Source: Phaseolus vulgaris (lineage: Eukaryota > Streptophyta > Magnoliopsida > Fabales > Fabaceae). From it: DNA of 64,000 bases. The DNA is taken from NCBI RefSeq assembly GCF_000499845.2, contig NC_023749.2, positions 4,931,030-4,995,029 of the forward strand. Direction: 5' to 3'. The notes below the pieces were generated by a model. The model searched no databases. It was not told where the DNA came from and saw only the letters and a program-made list of their open reading frames with translations. Positions 1 through 15,010 of this stretch are shown here, piece by piece; position 1 is the first letter of the stretch, and every line of letters begins with the position of its first letter. A program made the translations under genes and the position numbers.

Positions 1-350
1 TTAGTAGGTTGACCTGGGCCTTGGCCATGTGGGCCAATCAGTTGATGGTTAGAGACATGCTTAGTGGTCTTTGGGTCGTGCCTGGTGGTTTCCTGAAAAC
101 CAGGGGAGTGGTCTAGAGGACGTGTTTTTACTTCGTCAATGGTTGTTATAACTGCTCTTTTCTACACGTGTAACCACGTTCTGGATTAAATTCGATTTAT
201 TCGACATAAACCACTCGTTCGTCCGGCTAGAGGTCATGGAAGGACGAAGAGTCGTATAAGACGCAGGGTTTTGTGATGATTTTACCATGAGTATCCTGCG
301 GTCGTCCGATGCGGACCGGTACACATTACTTATCCGTTATGAATTGCAAT
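1..350. other. GC-richer non-coding block at window edge
   Basis: This block is clearly richer in G and C than the following kilobases and has no long open frame or recognisable protein motif. The composition shifts sharply to AT-rich near 340. It may be the end of a retroelement or other repeat that continues outside the window. I cannot identify it. Confidence 0.25.
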
Positions 351-1555
351 TTATAAGTATAATCTTAACCCCACAACCGTCCCCCTTAATCTGGATTCAA
401 AAACTTGTTTTAGTTCGTTGATAAACTCTCAAATTATTTATTACTTTGAACAAGTACATATTTATAGTCTTTGATTCATTTTAACATTATTTTTCAATTA
501 CTTAGATATATGTCACAAGTTGATAACTATAGCAATACTAGATCATGTAATGTTTTTCTTTTCAATCTCACTGCTGACTCAGGATTAGGATAACATATAC
601 ACTGTGCAGATATGCAATTTTATTTAACACCATTAATTTTAATTTAAGATATTAATAAATTTATAATAAAAAAACTTGATAATTATTAATGAGAATATTA
701 TATCTTACCGTTATATTTTAACTAAAAATGACAAATAAACTTGTTTCGTAGACATTATTTCAAGTTGTCTCAATTTTAATAATTTTTTTTTATTGATTGT
801 ATATGGATAGAGAATATGTATATACATTTATGTCACATCTCCATCTTTATTAACTTCCCTATATCGTTTGTCCCTATATAGATTCATATTAGTTATTAAA
901 ACATTTATAATTTAATTTTTTTTTTATATTGTTCTCTTTGGAATCATTTAAAAAAGTACAAATTATTATCTCTCAATTATTTGACTAGTTTAATATCAAC
1001 AAACTTAGAAATCCAAGACACTTTTCTCTTTACAAGTTTTTTTTTCATTCAAATGATATTATAAGAAACACAAATATTAATTTTATTAAATCAAACAAAT
1101 ATTAATTTTATTAAATCAAATAGTTTATAAGACACACATTTAATTATTTGTATTTATTTTTAATATTTTTTATCTTTTCACATGAAGATATCTTATTCTC
1201 AATTTCCAGTATTTAATATTGTAAACTCTTACTTTCTTAATATAAAAGAAATTATGTTTTCTAATTTTTTTACCAACGTAAATTTAAGTTAAAAATGATG
1301 AAAGATGCATTTATAAATTCTAATTATTATTATTATTTTAAATTTTCTCTTCATATATGATTTCGTTTAGATGATATATTATAAACAAAAAATCTCATTT
1401 AGAGAAAGGAAACAAGGAAACATTTGAAATATTTTTAAACTTAACTTTGTTTCATTTGTATTTTTTTTTCTCATGTGTTACTAATGTTAATTGGAGAGAA
1501 GATGAGTACGAAAATCAATATATACAAGTACTAACCCTACCATCTTCACAATAAC
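351..1555. other. AT-rich intergenic DNA, no gene seen
   Basis: Both strands are full of stops and homopolymer runs of A or T. I see no gene, RNA or terminal repeat. A short direct duplication around 1075-1125 (the 'caaatattaattttattaaatcaa' type motif twice) is the only local structure. Confidence 0.5.
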
Positions 1556-1559
1556 CAAC

Positions 1560-2520
1560 TCCCTTTCTAGGTTCCAGTAATGCAGGTCAAGCTCCATTGA
1601 ATCAATTTGTGAAACCATCTTTAGAAGTAACTGGTGAAATAGATTCAACAAAACAAACAGAATTTTTGAAAAAGAAAGGTTGAAAAGTGTTATGGGATAA
1701 CACTTTGAAAAGATAACAGTTGGTGAAATGTACAAAACTAAATGTATCTATTGCAAGAAATTGGAGGATAAACAAGGAATGAAATAAAACAATTGCACCA
1801 CCATTTGAACATATGTTAATAATGTTTTGTTTTCTAAGATTGCAAGTGGAAAAAACACTACAAGAAAATTATGAAATATAAACTAATTTTTAGTAAAAAA
1901 AATAATTAGTTGTTATAGTGATTAAATTAGAGATCATTTTATAGATTAAAAAAAATTTGATTTTTAAATTAATTTCTATTATTGTTAAATGATTTTTAAA
2001 TTGGTATCTAATTAACAACCAATGTTTTTGCTACCAAATTTAAAAACTAGATAATTGGTAGTTAAAACCTTTGTTGCTAATTAGATACCAATTTAAAAAC
2101 CATTTAAAAATAATATAAACTAATTTATAAACATTTTTTTAGTTTCTGATATGACCTCTAATTTAGTTACTATAACAACTTTTTTTTTTGTCTCTAAAAT
2201 TGATTTTTATTTCATGTTTTTATTTTAGTGAAAAGAGTTGGCTTGTGGAAGTTATAATGAAGAAAATGTTTAAACCCAAGAAATTTCACAAGGAGCACAA
2301 GAAAGTATAAAAAGTTAGCAATGACAAAGTGCCATGAGGAAAACCTTGAATATTTGAAGAATAATCACATGTGAACACTTGTGGAGCTACCTAAAAATCA
2401 AAATATGGTTGGATGCAATTGTGTATTGAAGAAAACAAGAAGGAATACTAAGTGCGGAGAAGGAAAGATTCAAGGCATGAATAATGTCAAAAGATTTTCT
2501 ACAAATGAAGATGATTGATT
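1560..2520 (+). mobile_element. Degenerate BED-finger (hAT-type) transposase relic, split by a MITE
   Basis: On the + strand near 1690-1800, with frameshifts, the reading contains a stretch like HFEKITVGEMYKTKCIYC. This resembles the CxxC half of the BED zinc finger of hAT transposases and their domesticated relatives. Stops break the frame. The element is interrupted at 1856 by a complete CACTA-like MITE, and Lys-rich coding-like DNA seems to resume at 2231-2520. No intact transposase exists. The call rests on the finger spacing and context only. Confidence 0.3.
1856..2230. mobile_element. CACTA-like MITE, complete copy (family M)
   Basis: The element starts with CACTACAAGAAAAT and ends with TAGTG, the inverse of CACTA. 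It has a largely palindromic interior, in which the motifs 'aattagttgttatagtgact' and 'aattagataccaatttaaaaa' recur inverted. It is flanked by AAA on both sides (1853-1855 and 2231-2233), matching the 3 bp target duplication of CACTA transposons. It is about 375 bp and has no coding capacity. Related copies occur at 15011, 15458, 17090 and elsewhere in this window. Confidence 0.8.
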
Positions 2521-2530
2521 ATAATGAGTT

Positions 2531-4084
2531 TTTCTCACTTGTGGTAAAATATTAATTTGTGTATAGTATTTATCTAGTGTGATGCATACATGATTATACA
2601 TGAAATATAAATAGGAAAAAGTTTCTTTCTAAGTATGTGTTTACATTATTTGGAACCATTATTTCTTGAAATGCAAAATTACATTATGTGGTTATAAAGA
2701 AAATTGTATGTAAGAAGAAAGAATATATTTTTATTTTCTTATGTGTGTTTACTTTACTTCATGTATAGTAAATATATGAAGACTTCATGTATAGTAATTA
2801 TTATTTCCTTAATAGTGGTGACTTTATCTACTCCTAAGCAAAGTATATTGTACCTATGGGTTTTGAATTTGAGGAAGAGAAAATTGAGTATTGCACAAAA
2901 TGATTGAAAGAATAATTCTTCATATGTTTATGAAGTTTTTATCAAAATTTAAGTTGAAATGTAGCTTGGAATTTATTTATTTTTCATTTGAGAGCGAATA
3001 ATAATAATGAAGTAGAACTCTTTCATGCTCGAAATGAAGAAATAAAATTATAAAAATAATTCTAAATCTAAAGGAATAAAGGTTTGATAAAACTATAAAG
3101 AACAATTTGGAAATACAATTTACTATACTACTATTGATATGTTCTGAGCTAAATCATCTATTTATACATAAAGAATATATGTGAGACGTCTCAACGATTT
3201 TTTATTAAACTTAAAATTTATATATAAAAATCTTATTTAGTTTTTTTATCATAAAAAATAAATTGAATAAAATGGTATCCTTGGGATGCACCATTTCATT
3301 ACAAAAGAAAATAATATCATAAGGTTAAGACTTGTCCAAAAAAAACCATAGTCATGTATAAGTTAAGAATACACCTAAAAATAGAGATGACAAAACGGGT
3401 TAGTTTGCTAGTTCACCATCATTTAAGTTGAGAGTTAACTTTTTTTTGAACTCATCAAACCTTCTTAGTCTGACCTGTCTAATTCTGTCAACCCGACAGG
3501 TCAAAGGCAGGGCGAGTTTGACACTTTTAAAGAAGAATTTCATGTTTTTGGAATTAAAATTGGCGGTGGTCAATTTTATATAAAACTTCATTTACATTAA
3601 TTTCTTTATAATCATTTGATTAATTGAAGTATTGTTTATATTTATTTTATTTTATTAGGTATTAAACCTTCTTTTATTAAAACATTAAAGTTTGATTCAA
3701 TTTTATTGTTATTCATTGCATTTCTATTGTCCAAAAAGTGATATCAATTACTACAACCAAGTAAATAGATCCAAAATAAAAAATAAAAAAAAATAAAAAT
3801 TTATTTTTGAAAAATTAATGGACCTGTCGTACCATCAACCCATCTTCTAACATGATGAATTACAAACTTCAGCCCACATCACCTTAACCAACCAATAATC
3901 CGTCCTAATTCCATTTTTGATGGACCAGTGATGAATTAGGTCAAAATAAACTTGCTACCAATACCAATACCAAGAAGCTTACACCTTAAAAGCAACAACA
4001 AAATAAAGAGAAACACACAAAAAAAATCCTACACATGAAAGTTATAAACCCTGACCTCTGCTGCGAAGTCCGTCTTAAGGGAAG
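2531..4084. other. Intergenic DNA, possible hAT-type terminus near 3380
   Basis: No gene is visible. Around 3381-3520 a non-coding stretch with 'gatgacaaaacgggtt' and a 'cagggcgagttt' motif resembles the GGC-rich ends of plant hAT elements, which often begin TAGGG-TGGCAAA-CGGG. The rest is AT-rich and frame-broken. Confidence 0.3.
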
Positions 4085-4310
4085 GAAAAGGTTTCACAAG
4101 CTGTTTTTTTTTTATCGGTAAGAAAAAATAAATAAATATCAACCACTTTAGGGTTAACTCAATCCTTTTACAAACCATAACACAATATATTCCTACACCC
4201 CTTTCAAACAACCTAACTCTCACAAACTTAGAACAACAAACAACTCAACTAAAAGAATAAATCTTACAAAAGCTCACTTAATTGAGAACATACAAGCCAC
4301 ATAAAACCCT
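4085..4310 (-). mobile_element. LINE 3' end, reverse orientation
   Basis: Read on the - strand, this ends in '...tttatttattttttcttaccgat' followed by a poly-A run (poly-T on + at 4103-4112). It is the same terminal pattern ('...tttgtttatt.ctgataaaaaaa') seen at other LINE tails in this window. Upstream on the - strand is the typical non-coding 3' region. No reverse-transcriptase frame survives. Confidence 0.5.
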
Positions 4311-5054
4311 TTCACAAGCTCCCTTATAATTTTTTTTTTTACTACGGTATGAATTTGTTTGACTTATTTAATATAACAATATTTTATTCTATTCTCTTTT
4401 TTCTTTGATTTCTTTTGGAAACCCAACAAGTAATATTGTGTGAATGTCCATTTTTATTGTTGTTTGTTACGAAACATTCAAATACAATACGTATTGAATT
4501 ATCTTAACTTTATTTATTAAATATAAAAGGCCAAGATTTTTTCAAATCTATTTTAATTAGAAGGCAAGTTTTAGGGTGAGTATGCAATATGCATGCACAA
4601 ACTTAGGTTACGGGTTTCTTCCCACCTTCATAATGCTGTATTAATCATATCATATGGCCTGCACTCGACAATGCCTTTTGAAAAACTTATTCAGCGTTGA
4701 CTAGTCCAACAAAGAAAATACTACAAAATTAGTTTTAATAACAAAAGAATAATGATAAATATAAATCTTTTCATTATTAATATATTATTTTTGACTATTT
4801 TTTTTCACTAATATTTATTTATAATAGTAACAAAACTAAAAAAATATCATAATAAATATATTAAAAAAATTCAGAACACATAAACATCACAATAAATATA
4901 TTAAAAGAGAAACATATATAATACATGTATGCATCCAAAAGCATATACATGCATTATATTGATGGTATATGTATTGAAAATAATGCGATTTCACAATAAT
5001 TTTATTTCCTTTTATTTTGTTATTTTTCTATTCCATTTTTTTTTACATGTAGAG
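4311..5054. other. AT-rich intergenic DNA
   Basis: I see no gene, RNA or element boundary here. There are short repeats of 'cacaataaatatattaaaa' at about 4848-4862 and 4889-4905. Confidence 0.4.
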
Positions 5055-5552
5055 TCGTCTTGTTCGTGTAATGTAAGTGCTACGAGTGGATGGAGTTGGC
5101 AGCGACGGATCAAATGGAGTCAAAAAAACATTTTGAAAGCTTTAGGATGTGTGGTGTCAAGGAAAATGTTAATAAGATCTGGGAAAGTGTGTGAATAGTA
5201 GTTATAGGAGAGTTGTGGTTCCATAGGAACAAGAGAATTTTCAGATGTGGCAAGATAGATCACATTGAACTCTTCACTCTGGTACAGATGAAGGCTTGGT
5301 CATGGGTACTGTCTAAAGCGCGTGACGTAAATATTTCATATTGAACTTGGTGTCTTGAGCCTTTGATTTGCATGATGTCAGCCAATGTTTCTAGGAAATA
5401 GTTAACTCGAGTATAAGGTGTCTGCATTAAGTTTTTCGGTTGTTGTAAAGAGGTTGGAAGATAAGAGTTTTAGGCATATTTTTTGTATAAAGGTTGAGAT
5501 ATCTCTTAAATACCTTTTATTTATGCATTTGTTTTTTACTCATAAAAAAAAG
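5055..5552 (+). mobile_element. LINE (L1-type) reverse-transcriptase C-terminus and 3' tail
   Basis: A broken + frame around 5190-5390 reads like the end of plant L1-type ORF2: RNKRIFRCGKIDHIELFTLV, then QMKAWSWVLSK, then a stop-broken CLEPLICMMS. It is followed by the non-coding tail with 'ttgtataaaggttgagatat' and a terminal A-run at 5543-5551. The element is 5'-truncated, as is usual for LINEs. A closely similar C-terminus lies at 29048-29160. Confidence 0.65.
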
Positions 5553-5727
5553 TTAAATACTAATTTAGAAACTATTTTATAAATTTTTATTAATAATAAA
5601 AACTACATCAGGTACAAATAATTTATTTAATATATAAAATGTCTCTAATTTAGTTAAATAGTAACTAATTTTTTTAATTTCTAAAATTAGTTTTTATTTA
5701 ATAATTTTCTTATAATAAAGAGATTAA
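5553..5727. mobile_element. Right half of a family-M MITE
   Basis: This holds the motifs 'actaatttagaaactatttt', 'tgtctctaatttagtt' and 'attttctta' that form the right half of the CACTA-like MITEs. The left half is absent: the sequence starts directly at the A-tail of the LINE at 5543-5551. That suggests insertion into, or recombination with, an older MITE. Confidence 0.5.
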
Positions 5728-6239
5728 AAAAGAAACAATACTTTTTATTTTTATTTTTAGTTTATCATATATCTCTGAGATATCATAATACACAGTGAAT
5801 GGTTGCTATTAACAATTTTTTTTATCATTCAAAAATATACCACATCACTTAACTTATAATCCAAAAAGAATTACAAAGTAACAAAAAAACTTATATAGGC
5901 TTTGGCTTCTTTGGCACACCCTCTACTACTTTTTTATGACTGATTTATGCAACAAATTCTGCATAATTTTCCAGCACTAACAATTTTATAACACATGCCT
6001 TTACAGCACCAATTACCTTTACATTTCCTTACACTTGCAATCATAATTCCCTTCCCAAAGAGACTCTAGTAATGCTAAGAGATCCAATCAGTGCTGCCGA
6101 ATCATATCTGCATAGCCTTCAACAGACAATAGATTCGTTCTCTTCCTCTGCATAAATTGCTGCATCAAACCTTTATGGTCTATATACTTAAAAGAATCAT
6201 CAATGAAGCTGCAAAATCTAAAACAATCAGTAAATAAGA

Positions 6240-6680
6240 TCTTGATAATTGATACTATGTCCAACTTTGCTCATTTATGGATGAGTCAGTATTCAGACTC
6301 GATTAACATTGTGTGGAGTACAATTTGGGTGAGGGTGGTAAGTGAAATCTGGAATCAAAGGAACTTTATCATTTTCAAAAGGGATGTGACTGATGTGACC
6401 CTAAACCCTAAACCCTAAAAGTTTAGTTTTGGATTTTCGCAAAATCTCGTTCTGCTTCGTTTTCTTATTCTGATTGGTGTTTGGAACCATCAGCGTGCAT
6501 GAGGATGGTTCCTTGAAGTTTTTACGTGTTAGTTTGGTTAGTGCTTTCGTCAGTTAGGTATACGGTTCTAGTTAGAAGTTGGTTACTGTGAGATATTGTG
6601 AAACTTTGTATAAAGGTTCAACCATTCTTGAAGTGGTTCTCATTTATTTATTGTTTATTACTGATAAAAAAAATCTTGAT
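6240..6680 (+). mobile_element. LINE 3' end, degenerate
   Basis: A + frame at 6230-6400 reads VWSTIWVRVVSEIWNQRNFI, which resembles the conserved W-x-IW-x-RN segment near the end of plant L1 ORF2. The tail is then '...tttgtataaaggttcaacc' and '...tttattgtttattactgataaaaaaaa' at 6600-6672. A three-unit telomere-type repeat lies inside at 6399-6419. Confidence 0.55.
6399..6419. repeat. Three CCCTAAA telomere-type units
   Basis: Three exact head-to-tail CCCTAAA heptamers, the plant telomere unit, lie inside the degenerate LINE. It is far too short to be a telomere: an interstitial site or telo-box. Confidence 0.8.
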
Positions 6681-8571
6681 AATTAATCAGTAAAGTTGCA
6701 AAATCTAAAACAATTGTTCAAGTAATATTATATCTTTTGAAATTTCTTTAAACTCTTTGAAACCACAGAAGTAGGTAAGATTCAGGGGAATTTGATGAAA
6801 ATATACTTTGAAGAAATTCAAAGTCAGTGCTCTAAACATGGCTTTTCATAATACTTGTTTAAACACATAATACTGCTTGAATAAGAAAGGTCAAATATAG
6901 ATAATTGCATGTGGATCAAAGTTTAGTCAAATTTTGGATTAACATTCCATTTAAACCAAAGTTGAATATTGTTAATTGGAGACAAAGTGTAACTAAGCCC
7001 TTTGTTTATAAAGTCCTAAGAGTATATATAATATTTGTTGGAACCACAGTGAAAAGTCATGCAGATTTCAAAGGATCACTCAAATATACAACACGTGATA
7101 AACATAATTTGTAATATGTGTCAATCACCTTGTTTCTTCTCTATAATAATATTTATATAAGGTTTGTTCAAAGTTCATAATATGCCAAAAGGTTTACGAA
7201 AACTAAAATCAAATTCCTTGGCTGACGAATTTCTCAGAAATTACAGAAAGAGATAAACGTGGTAAACAATTTTCTCAGACGAATAATTTTGAAAGTCCAT
7301 TTGGATTAACATCATTATTATTTTGATTTGGATAAGATTGTCTTCAACATCCATGACATTAGATTAGCCCAGTCAACAAGTTACAGTGGACCTCATCCAC
7401 AGATAACTTTTGTCGGCATGACGTTTATTTCAAAATTAGCATAGCATCAAGGAGATTACGTACCTTTTTTTATTTATTAAAAAAATATTTTTATATAAAA
7501 ATAAAAAAATTATTTAACACGCGTAAATATTTGACAAAATATAGTCAACATTCTTAAATACCATCTCTAAAAACTATGCAATTGAGATTATTAAATTTAG
7601 TTTAAAATTTTAAGTATTTAAATATTACTTTGAATTCAATTAATTCTTACATCCACCACAATAAGATTATCAAATAAAAAATAATTTTTAAAAAATAATT
7701 AAGTACAATTTTAACTAAATTAAATATTATTTTATAAGAAAATTATTGACAGTTTATTTAGAAACTACTTTATATACTAATAATTTTTATAATTTTTTTA
7801 ATTTGTAAAATAATATCTAATTTAATCATAAATAATTATTTTTCTTGAATAATTTTGTTTTAGTGATATTTCAAATACAAAATCAGGTTTAAAAAAATTC
7901 AAAACTAGAAGCTCTGTTAAAGTTTATTTTCTGTGTAAACAAAATTTGATATCACATCTTATTCGAAATCGTGATTTTAATTACATGATTAAATCATTGT
8001 AGATTTTATTAATGTATTAAGAGATTATTAGATGATCCACTAGACAGATTTAAATCATGGCTTCGTCAATAACTATTTTTAATTTTATTTTGTCTAATAG
8101 TTGCACCAGTAATTAAAATACTAGTCAACTTAAAAATTAAACGCGTATGTCCAATTCATAACCAACCTTACCACCACCTAACCAACATATACCTACCGTA
8201 GCTTGTAGGCTTAACGTATTGCTAGGATCGTCAATTATACTAATGACACATGTTAAAAACAAATGATGAAAGAGATTTGGGTGATTTGTCTTTTGATTAT
8301 AAACACTAAACTATGCATTCTTGGTAATTAGTGATTAATTAGTAGTTCATAAAGACAAAAATAAACAAAGCTGATGAATACTTCCGTTAAGAAAATGTGC
8401 TTTCTGCATAACATAAAAAAATGCCGCCATATTTGTTATTCAACTTTGAATTTGTCAAAGAGAGAGCTTAATATTGTTTTTCCAACGTCAACATATGAGA
8501 CTCTGTGCTCTCGATCTGCACATGCAATCTTATTATTATTATAATCTTGTTCAATAGCTGGCTAGTTTCCC
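6681..8571. other. Intergenic DNA and upstream region of BG1
   Basis: No gene is seen. A stretch at about 7675-7866 has the wording of the family-M MITEs ('tttagaaactacttta', 'aatatctaatttaatc') and ends in TTTTAGTG, so it is probably a decayed copy. The final kilobase is the presumed promoter region of BG1. Confidence 0.4.
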
Positions 8572-8579
8572 TATATAAA
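8572..8579 (+). promoter_or_regulatory. TATA box of BG1
   Basis: TATATAAA lies 90 bp before the BG1 ATG, within 'tttccctatataaagacac'. The same context (C/T-rich, then TATATAAAGA) precedes BG2, and a variant precedes BG3. A TTATTATTATTATA tract lies about 40 bp upstream here and also upstream of BG2. Confidence 0.7.
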
Positions 8580-8668
8580 GACACACTTGTGGCAACGTGA
8601 AACAATGAATTAAGCAGAATCGTTGACAGCGAAAAAAAGAAAGAACACGTTAAGCAGAATCATTAGAA

Positions 8669-11564
<2,896 letters not shown>

Positions 11565-12399
11565 TGATATTGTAATTGAGATTCATTTGTAGTTTATATT
11601 CATTTGTTCAATAGTTATATTTGTAAATCATTATTATTATTATTTGTAGTTATTCTAAATAATTCTTATTGTATAGAAAGAAATGGAAGATGAAGATATG
11701 AATGAAATTGATTTTACATTGAATTATTGGTATTATTCCTTTTTTTTATTTCAATGTTTTTGTTTGACTGAAATATAGAAAACGAAAATTAAGTTGCTAA
11801 AATCACAAGTATAGATTTAAAGGAAGATCGGTAATTAATTGAGAGTGATGGGGTTGAATTAGATGACACATGTTTTTTATGAACCTCTCAATCATTTATA
11901 CAATTAAATATGATTTTCCAAATGTAATAAGCACTAAATATAAAAATTGAATAGAAAAATAACCCAAACTTGCTTTATCTAAACCAACTTTATTTTAAAT
12001 ATGTATTATAAAATTAAAAACTGAAAAAGTCATAGCCACTTAACGAGAGTGGTGTAATTATTTAAGAACTAGTGCCGAACACATTTCATTATTTTATTTC
12101 ACTATTTCATGATTGAACGGACCGAATAAGTGCGGATTTTACAACTTTGCTTTTAACTCCTTTTGTGAGAAACTATGTGCTTGTTTTGTCTAACACACCA
12201 ATGTAAAATTGTATTATTATAATTAATTTAAAGACGCATCTTATTCATATTTAATAGATTTTAAACAAAATTACTGGGAAAATAAATATATCCTACTATC
12301 ACTATATAATTTGGAATCTTTGTTATAATTAATTAGGACTGAGTTCGATTGAACATCTTCTTTGAACATTTCAAAATCTTAGATGCATCTACTTCAGTT
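11565..12399. other. BG1 3' flank, intergenic
   Basis: The 3' untranslated region of BG1 presumably ends within the first 200 bp, where several AATAAT/ATTAAT-like signals occur. I see no gene in the rest. Confidence 0.4.
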
Positions 12400-12772
12400 A
12401 ATCTTATTATAGGTAATGTTTGGATAACATTGATTAGTGAAATTTGAAGACACATGAATAATTGTTTATTTAAAGGTAGTGTGGTTGATCATTCTTAAAT
12501 TTGTTCTCTAGCACAGCTTAAGGTTTGGTCCTGAATTGTTTCAAAGATACCGTCAGTGAATTTTTCGTTCTCTCACTAGTGTCTAGAATCCTTGGTATGT
12601 ATGTATTTAATTTAATGTTCTTACTTTTGCTGGTAATGTAGGGAAATAATTCTTTATGATTTAAGTATGTAGGTGGAAAGATACTTTTGTTTATTCTTAC
12701 TCTGTATAAGGATTAGACCATTTCTTAAGTGGATTGTTTTAATTTAATTGTTTCTTGTTGATAAAAAAAAAA
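12400..12772 (+). mobile_element. LINE 3' end, degenerate
   Basis: Decayed coding-like DNA (about 12420-12600) is followed by '...ctctgtataaggattagacc' and '...tttcttgttgataaaaaaaaa' ending near 12770. This matches the other LINE tails in the window. No open frame remains. Confidence 0.5.
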
Positions 12773-13339
12773 CTATATATAAAAATACAAAAGATTGGTT
12801 TATAGTTACAGAGTTATCCTCCTAATACCCATTAATTTTCCTAATGTTGGAGGCTTTAAATTAAACCTGAGAGAAAAATGTTGTTATGATTTTTTATTTA
12901 TTTCTTAACTCTGTATAAGATAACAAGGAAAATCCAATGAAGTATAGTGAAGTTAAGAAGTTTTAAATATATTATTATTTACATTGTTTCCCAAGCGGCT
13001 TTTATACATTTAATTCTCATATTTTGATTGATTGAGTCAGAATTAAGGCGTCCATAATTAATAATAGAGCAGTATTTTATTTTATTTTTAAATAAGAATA
13101 ATTGTACTACTAACAAAATAATTAAATTAATAATAGAAAGAGTATTTTATTTTATTTAGTTTTGAATAGGATAAAATGATCATTACCAAATGGTCACCTA
13201 CCACAGACATAGCTTCCCATGATGAGGTTGCCAAGTCATTGCTCACCAACCCAAAGCATAATTGTCAACATTCTTTATTCACTTGGGCAGATTTTGTCAA
13301 CATTCGTTACAAATGGAAATATCACTCCTACCATCCACA

Positions 13340-14090
13340 AAATCTTTAAGATTGTGTTTCATTGGGTAAAAGATGTTAAGGAGGGGATTTGAAGGAAAAA
13401 AAATTGAGTTGTTTGGATAAGATATGTTTGAGTAGATTTGTGAAGAAAATTTATTGAAATTTGTGAGTGATAATTTTTTTAAAATATGTAAAATGTAAGT
13501 TTATAAATTTATTTTTAATATTTAAATGATAAAATATGAGATTTGTTTTTATAGATTTAAATTAATTAAAATATTTGATGTAAAAATATTTTCATAAAAA
13601 GAAATTAAAATTAATTTTTTGTTATTATTAATATCATTATTTAATAAATTAATTTTAATTATTATTAAATATGTAATTTATGTTTATATTTATTATTATT
13701 GTTTATAATTTATTATTATTATTGTATATATATAAATCTATTTTAAAATATTATTGATCAAATATTTCATTTAAAAAAATATAAAATTATTTCTGTATTA
13801 TATAATATTATTCTTTTTTATATTTAATACTATTATTATATAAATTATTTTTTGTTATAAATAATTATATTTATTATTATTATTTTATTATTATAATTAA
13901 TTATTATTAATAATTTTATTACATCAAGGATAATATATTTATGTGAGTTTGGGCACAAGTGAAAATGGAAAACAACTATTTCAGCACCTTTCTCACTCAC
14001 AAATACACGGGAATCAATGAAAACAAACAAGGAGAATCAAATCTATGCCATTCTTTCTGTGTAAAGTGAATAATCAACAAAACCAAAATA
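13340..14090. other. Very AT-rich stretch with ATT microsatellites
   Basis: Almost pure A/T sequence with runs of TTA/ATT around 13690-13730 and 13855-13920. The first part (13340-13470) reads like an anonymous repeat. I see no gene. Confidence 0.5.
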
Positions 14091-14094
14091 ATAA

Positions 14095-14466
14095 TTAAAT
14101 ATAAAGATAAAAATAATTAATTACTAAGAAGTTAGATATTAATTTAAAAATTTATTAATATTTAATATAGTTTTTATTATTAATAAAGTATTATAAAATA
14201 ATTTTTAAATTAATTATTAAAGTTTTAATTATTATAATTTTAAATTTTAAATTAGTCTCTAAAATATGAGTAAAAATTAATTTAAAATATAAATAATTAC
14301 TAACTAAAAATTTAATAATTAATAATTAGATACTAATTTAAAAATTATTTTATAAATTTTTATTAATAATAAAAATTATTTTAAATATTAATAATTTTTT
14401 AATTTATAAAAAAATTCTAATTTAATTAATTAATTATTTTGGTCATTAAAATTAGTTTTTGCTAAA
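14095..14466. mobile_element. Decayed MITE, second subfamily
   Basis: A palindromic AT-rich block carries 'aattagtctctaaaatatga', 'agatactaatttaaaaatta' and 'ttattttggtcattaaaatt'. It has the same order of motifs as the blocks at 24062-24358 and 32215-32525, and a more distant relation to the complete family-M copies. The CACTA ends are no longer clear. Confidence 0.5.
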
Positions 14467-14960
14467 TGTTTAGAAGTAGAATTAGCTTATACAAACTATT
14501 AATATTCACTATTGAATTTTGGATTAATTCCAAAAGATTTTCCTTGCTGGATCTGATGGTTGTGTTGGAGTTTTTGACAGAACAACAGTTTCTTCTTTAC
14601 ATGCCTCTAAACAGTTTTGAGGTTGGAATTAAATCTTCAAGTTCATGTGCTTATGCTAAAAAGGTTCGTTGTCCTGCTAAAAAGGCACAGAAAATATTTG
14701 TTGTCCTTCTAACTCTGTAAACCCAACATCTCTGTCCAGCAACTGGTTGTATCTCCTGCAAAAAGAAAAGAAACCATCATGGCAGCAGACTAAGATCAAG
14801 TCAATGTTTTCCAGCAACAAGATAAAGGAAAGCTTAGATGTAAAGTGTTTTGCAGGTTTTATAGATTTCATTGCAAGATATTGGGACAATGAAGTTCTGC
14901 AGCATTAAAGATTTCAGCCTGCCTAACACAAGGAAAAAAAAAGCAGAATCTAAGCTATGC
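14467..14960. other. Higher-complexity island, possible gene fragment
   Basis: Between two repeat blocks lies about 500 bp of balanced-composition DNA. On the + strand it reads AGSDGCVGVFDRTTVSSLHA, which looks like a WD40 blade, before a stop. On the - strand there are two exon-like pieces. One follows 'ttttctttttgcag' and reads RYNQLLDRDVGFTELEGQQ; the other follows 'ccttgtgttaggcag'. It may be a captured or decayed host gene fragment. I do not recognise the parent gene. Confidence 0.3.
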
Positions 14961-15010
14961 AATTTAGTAAGTAAGAATACACGAATCAAATTAATTTGAG
15001 GAGGTCACTG

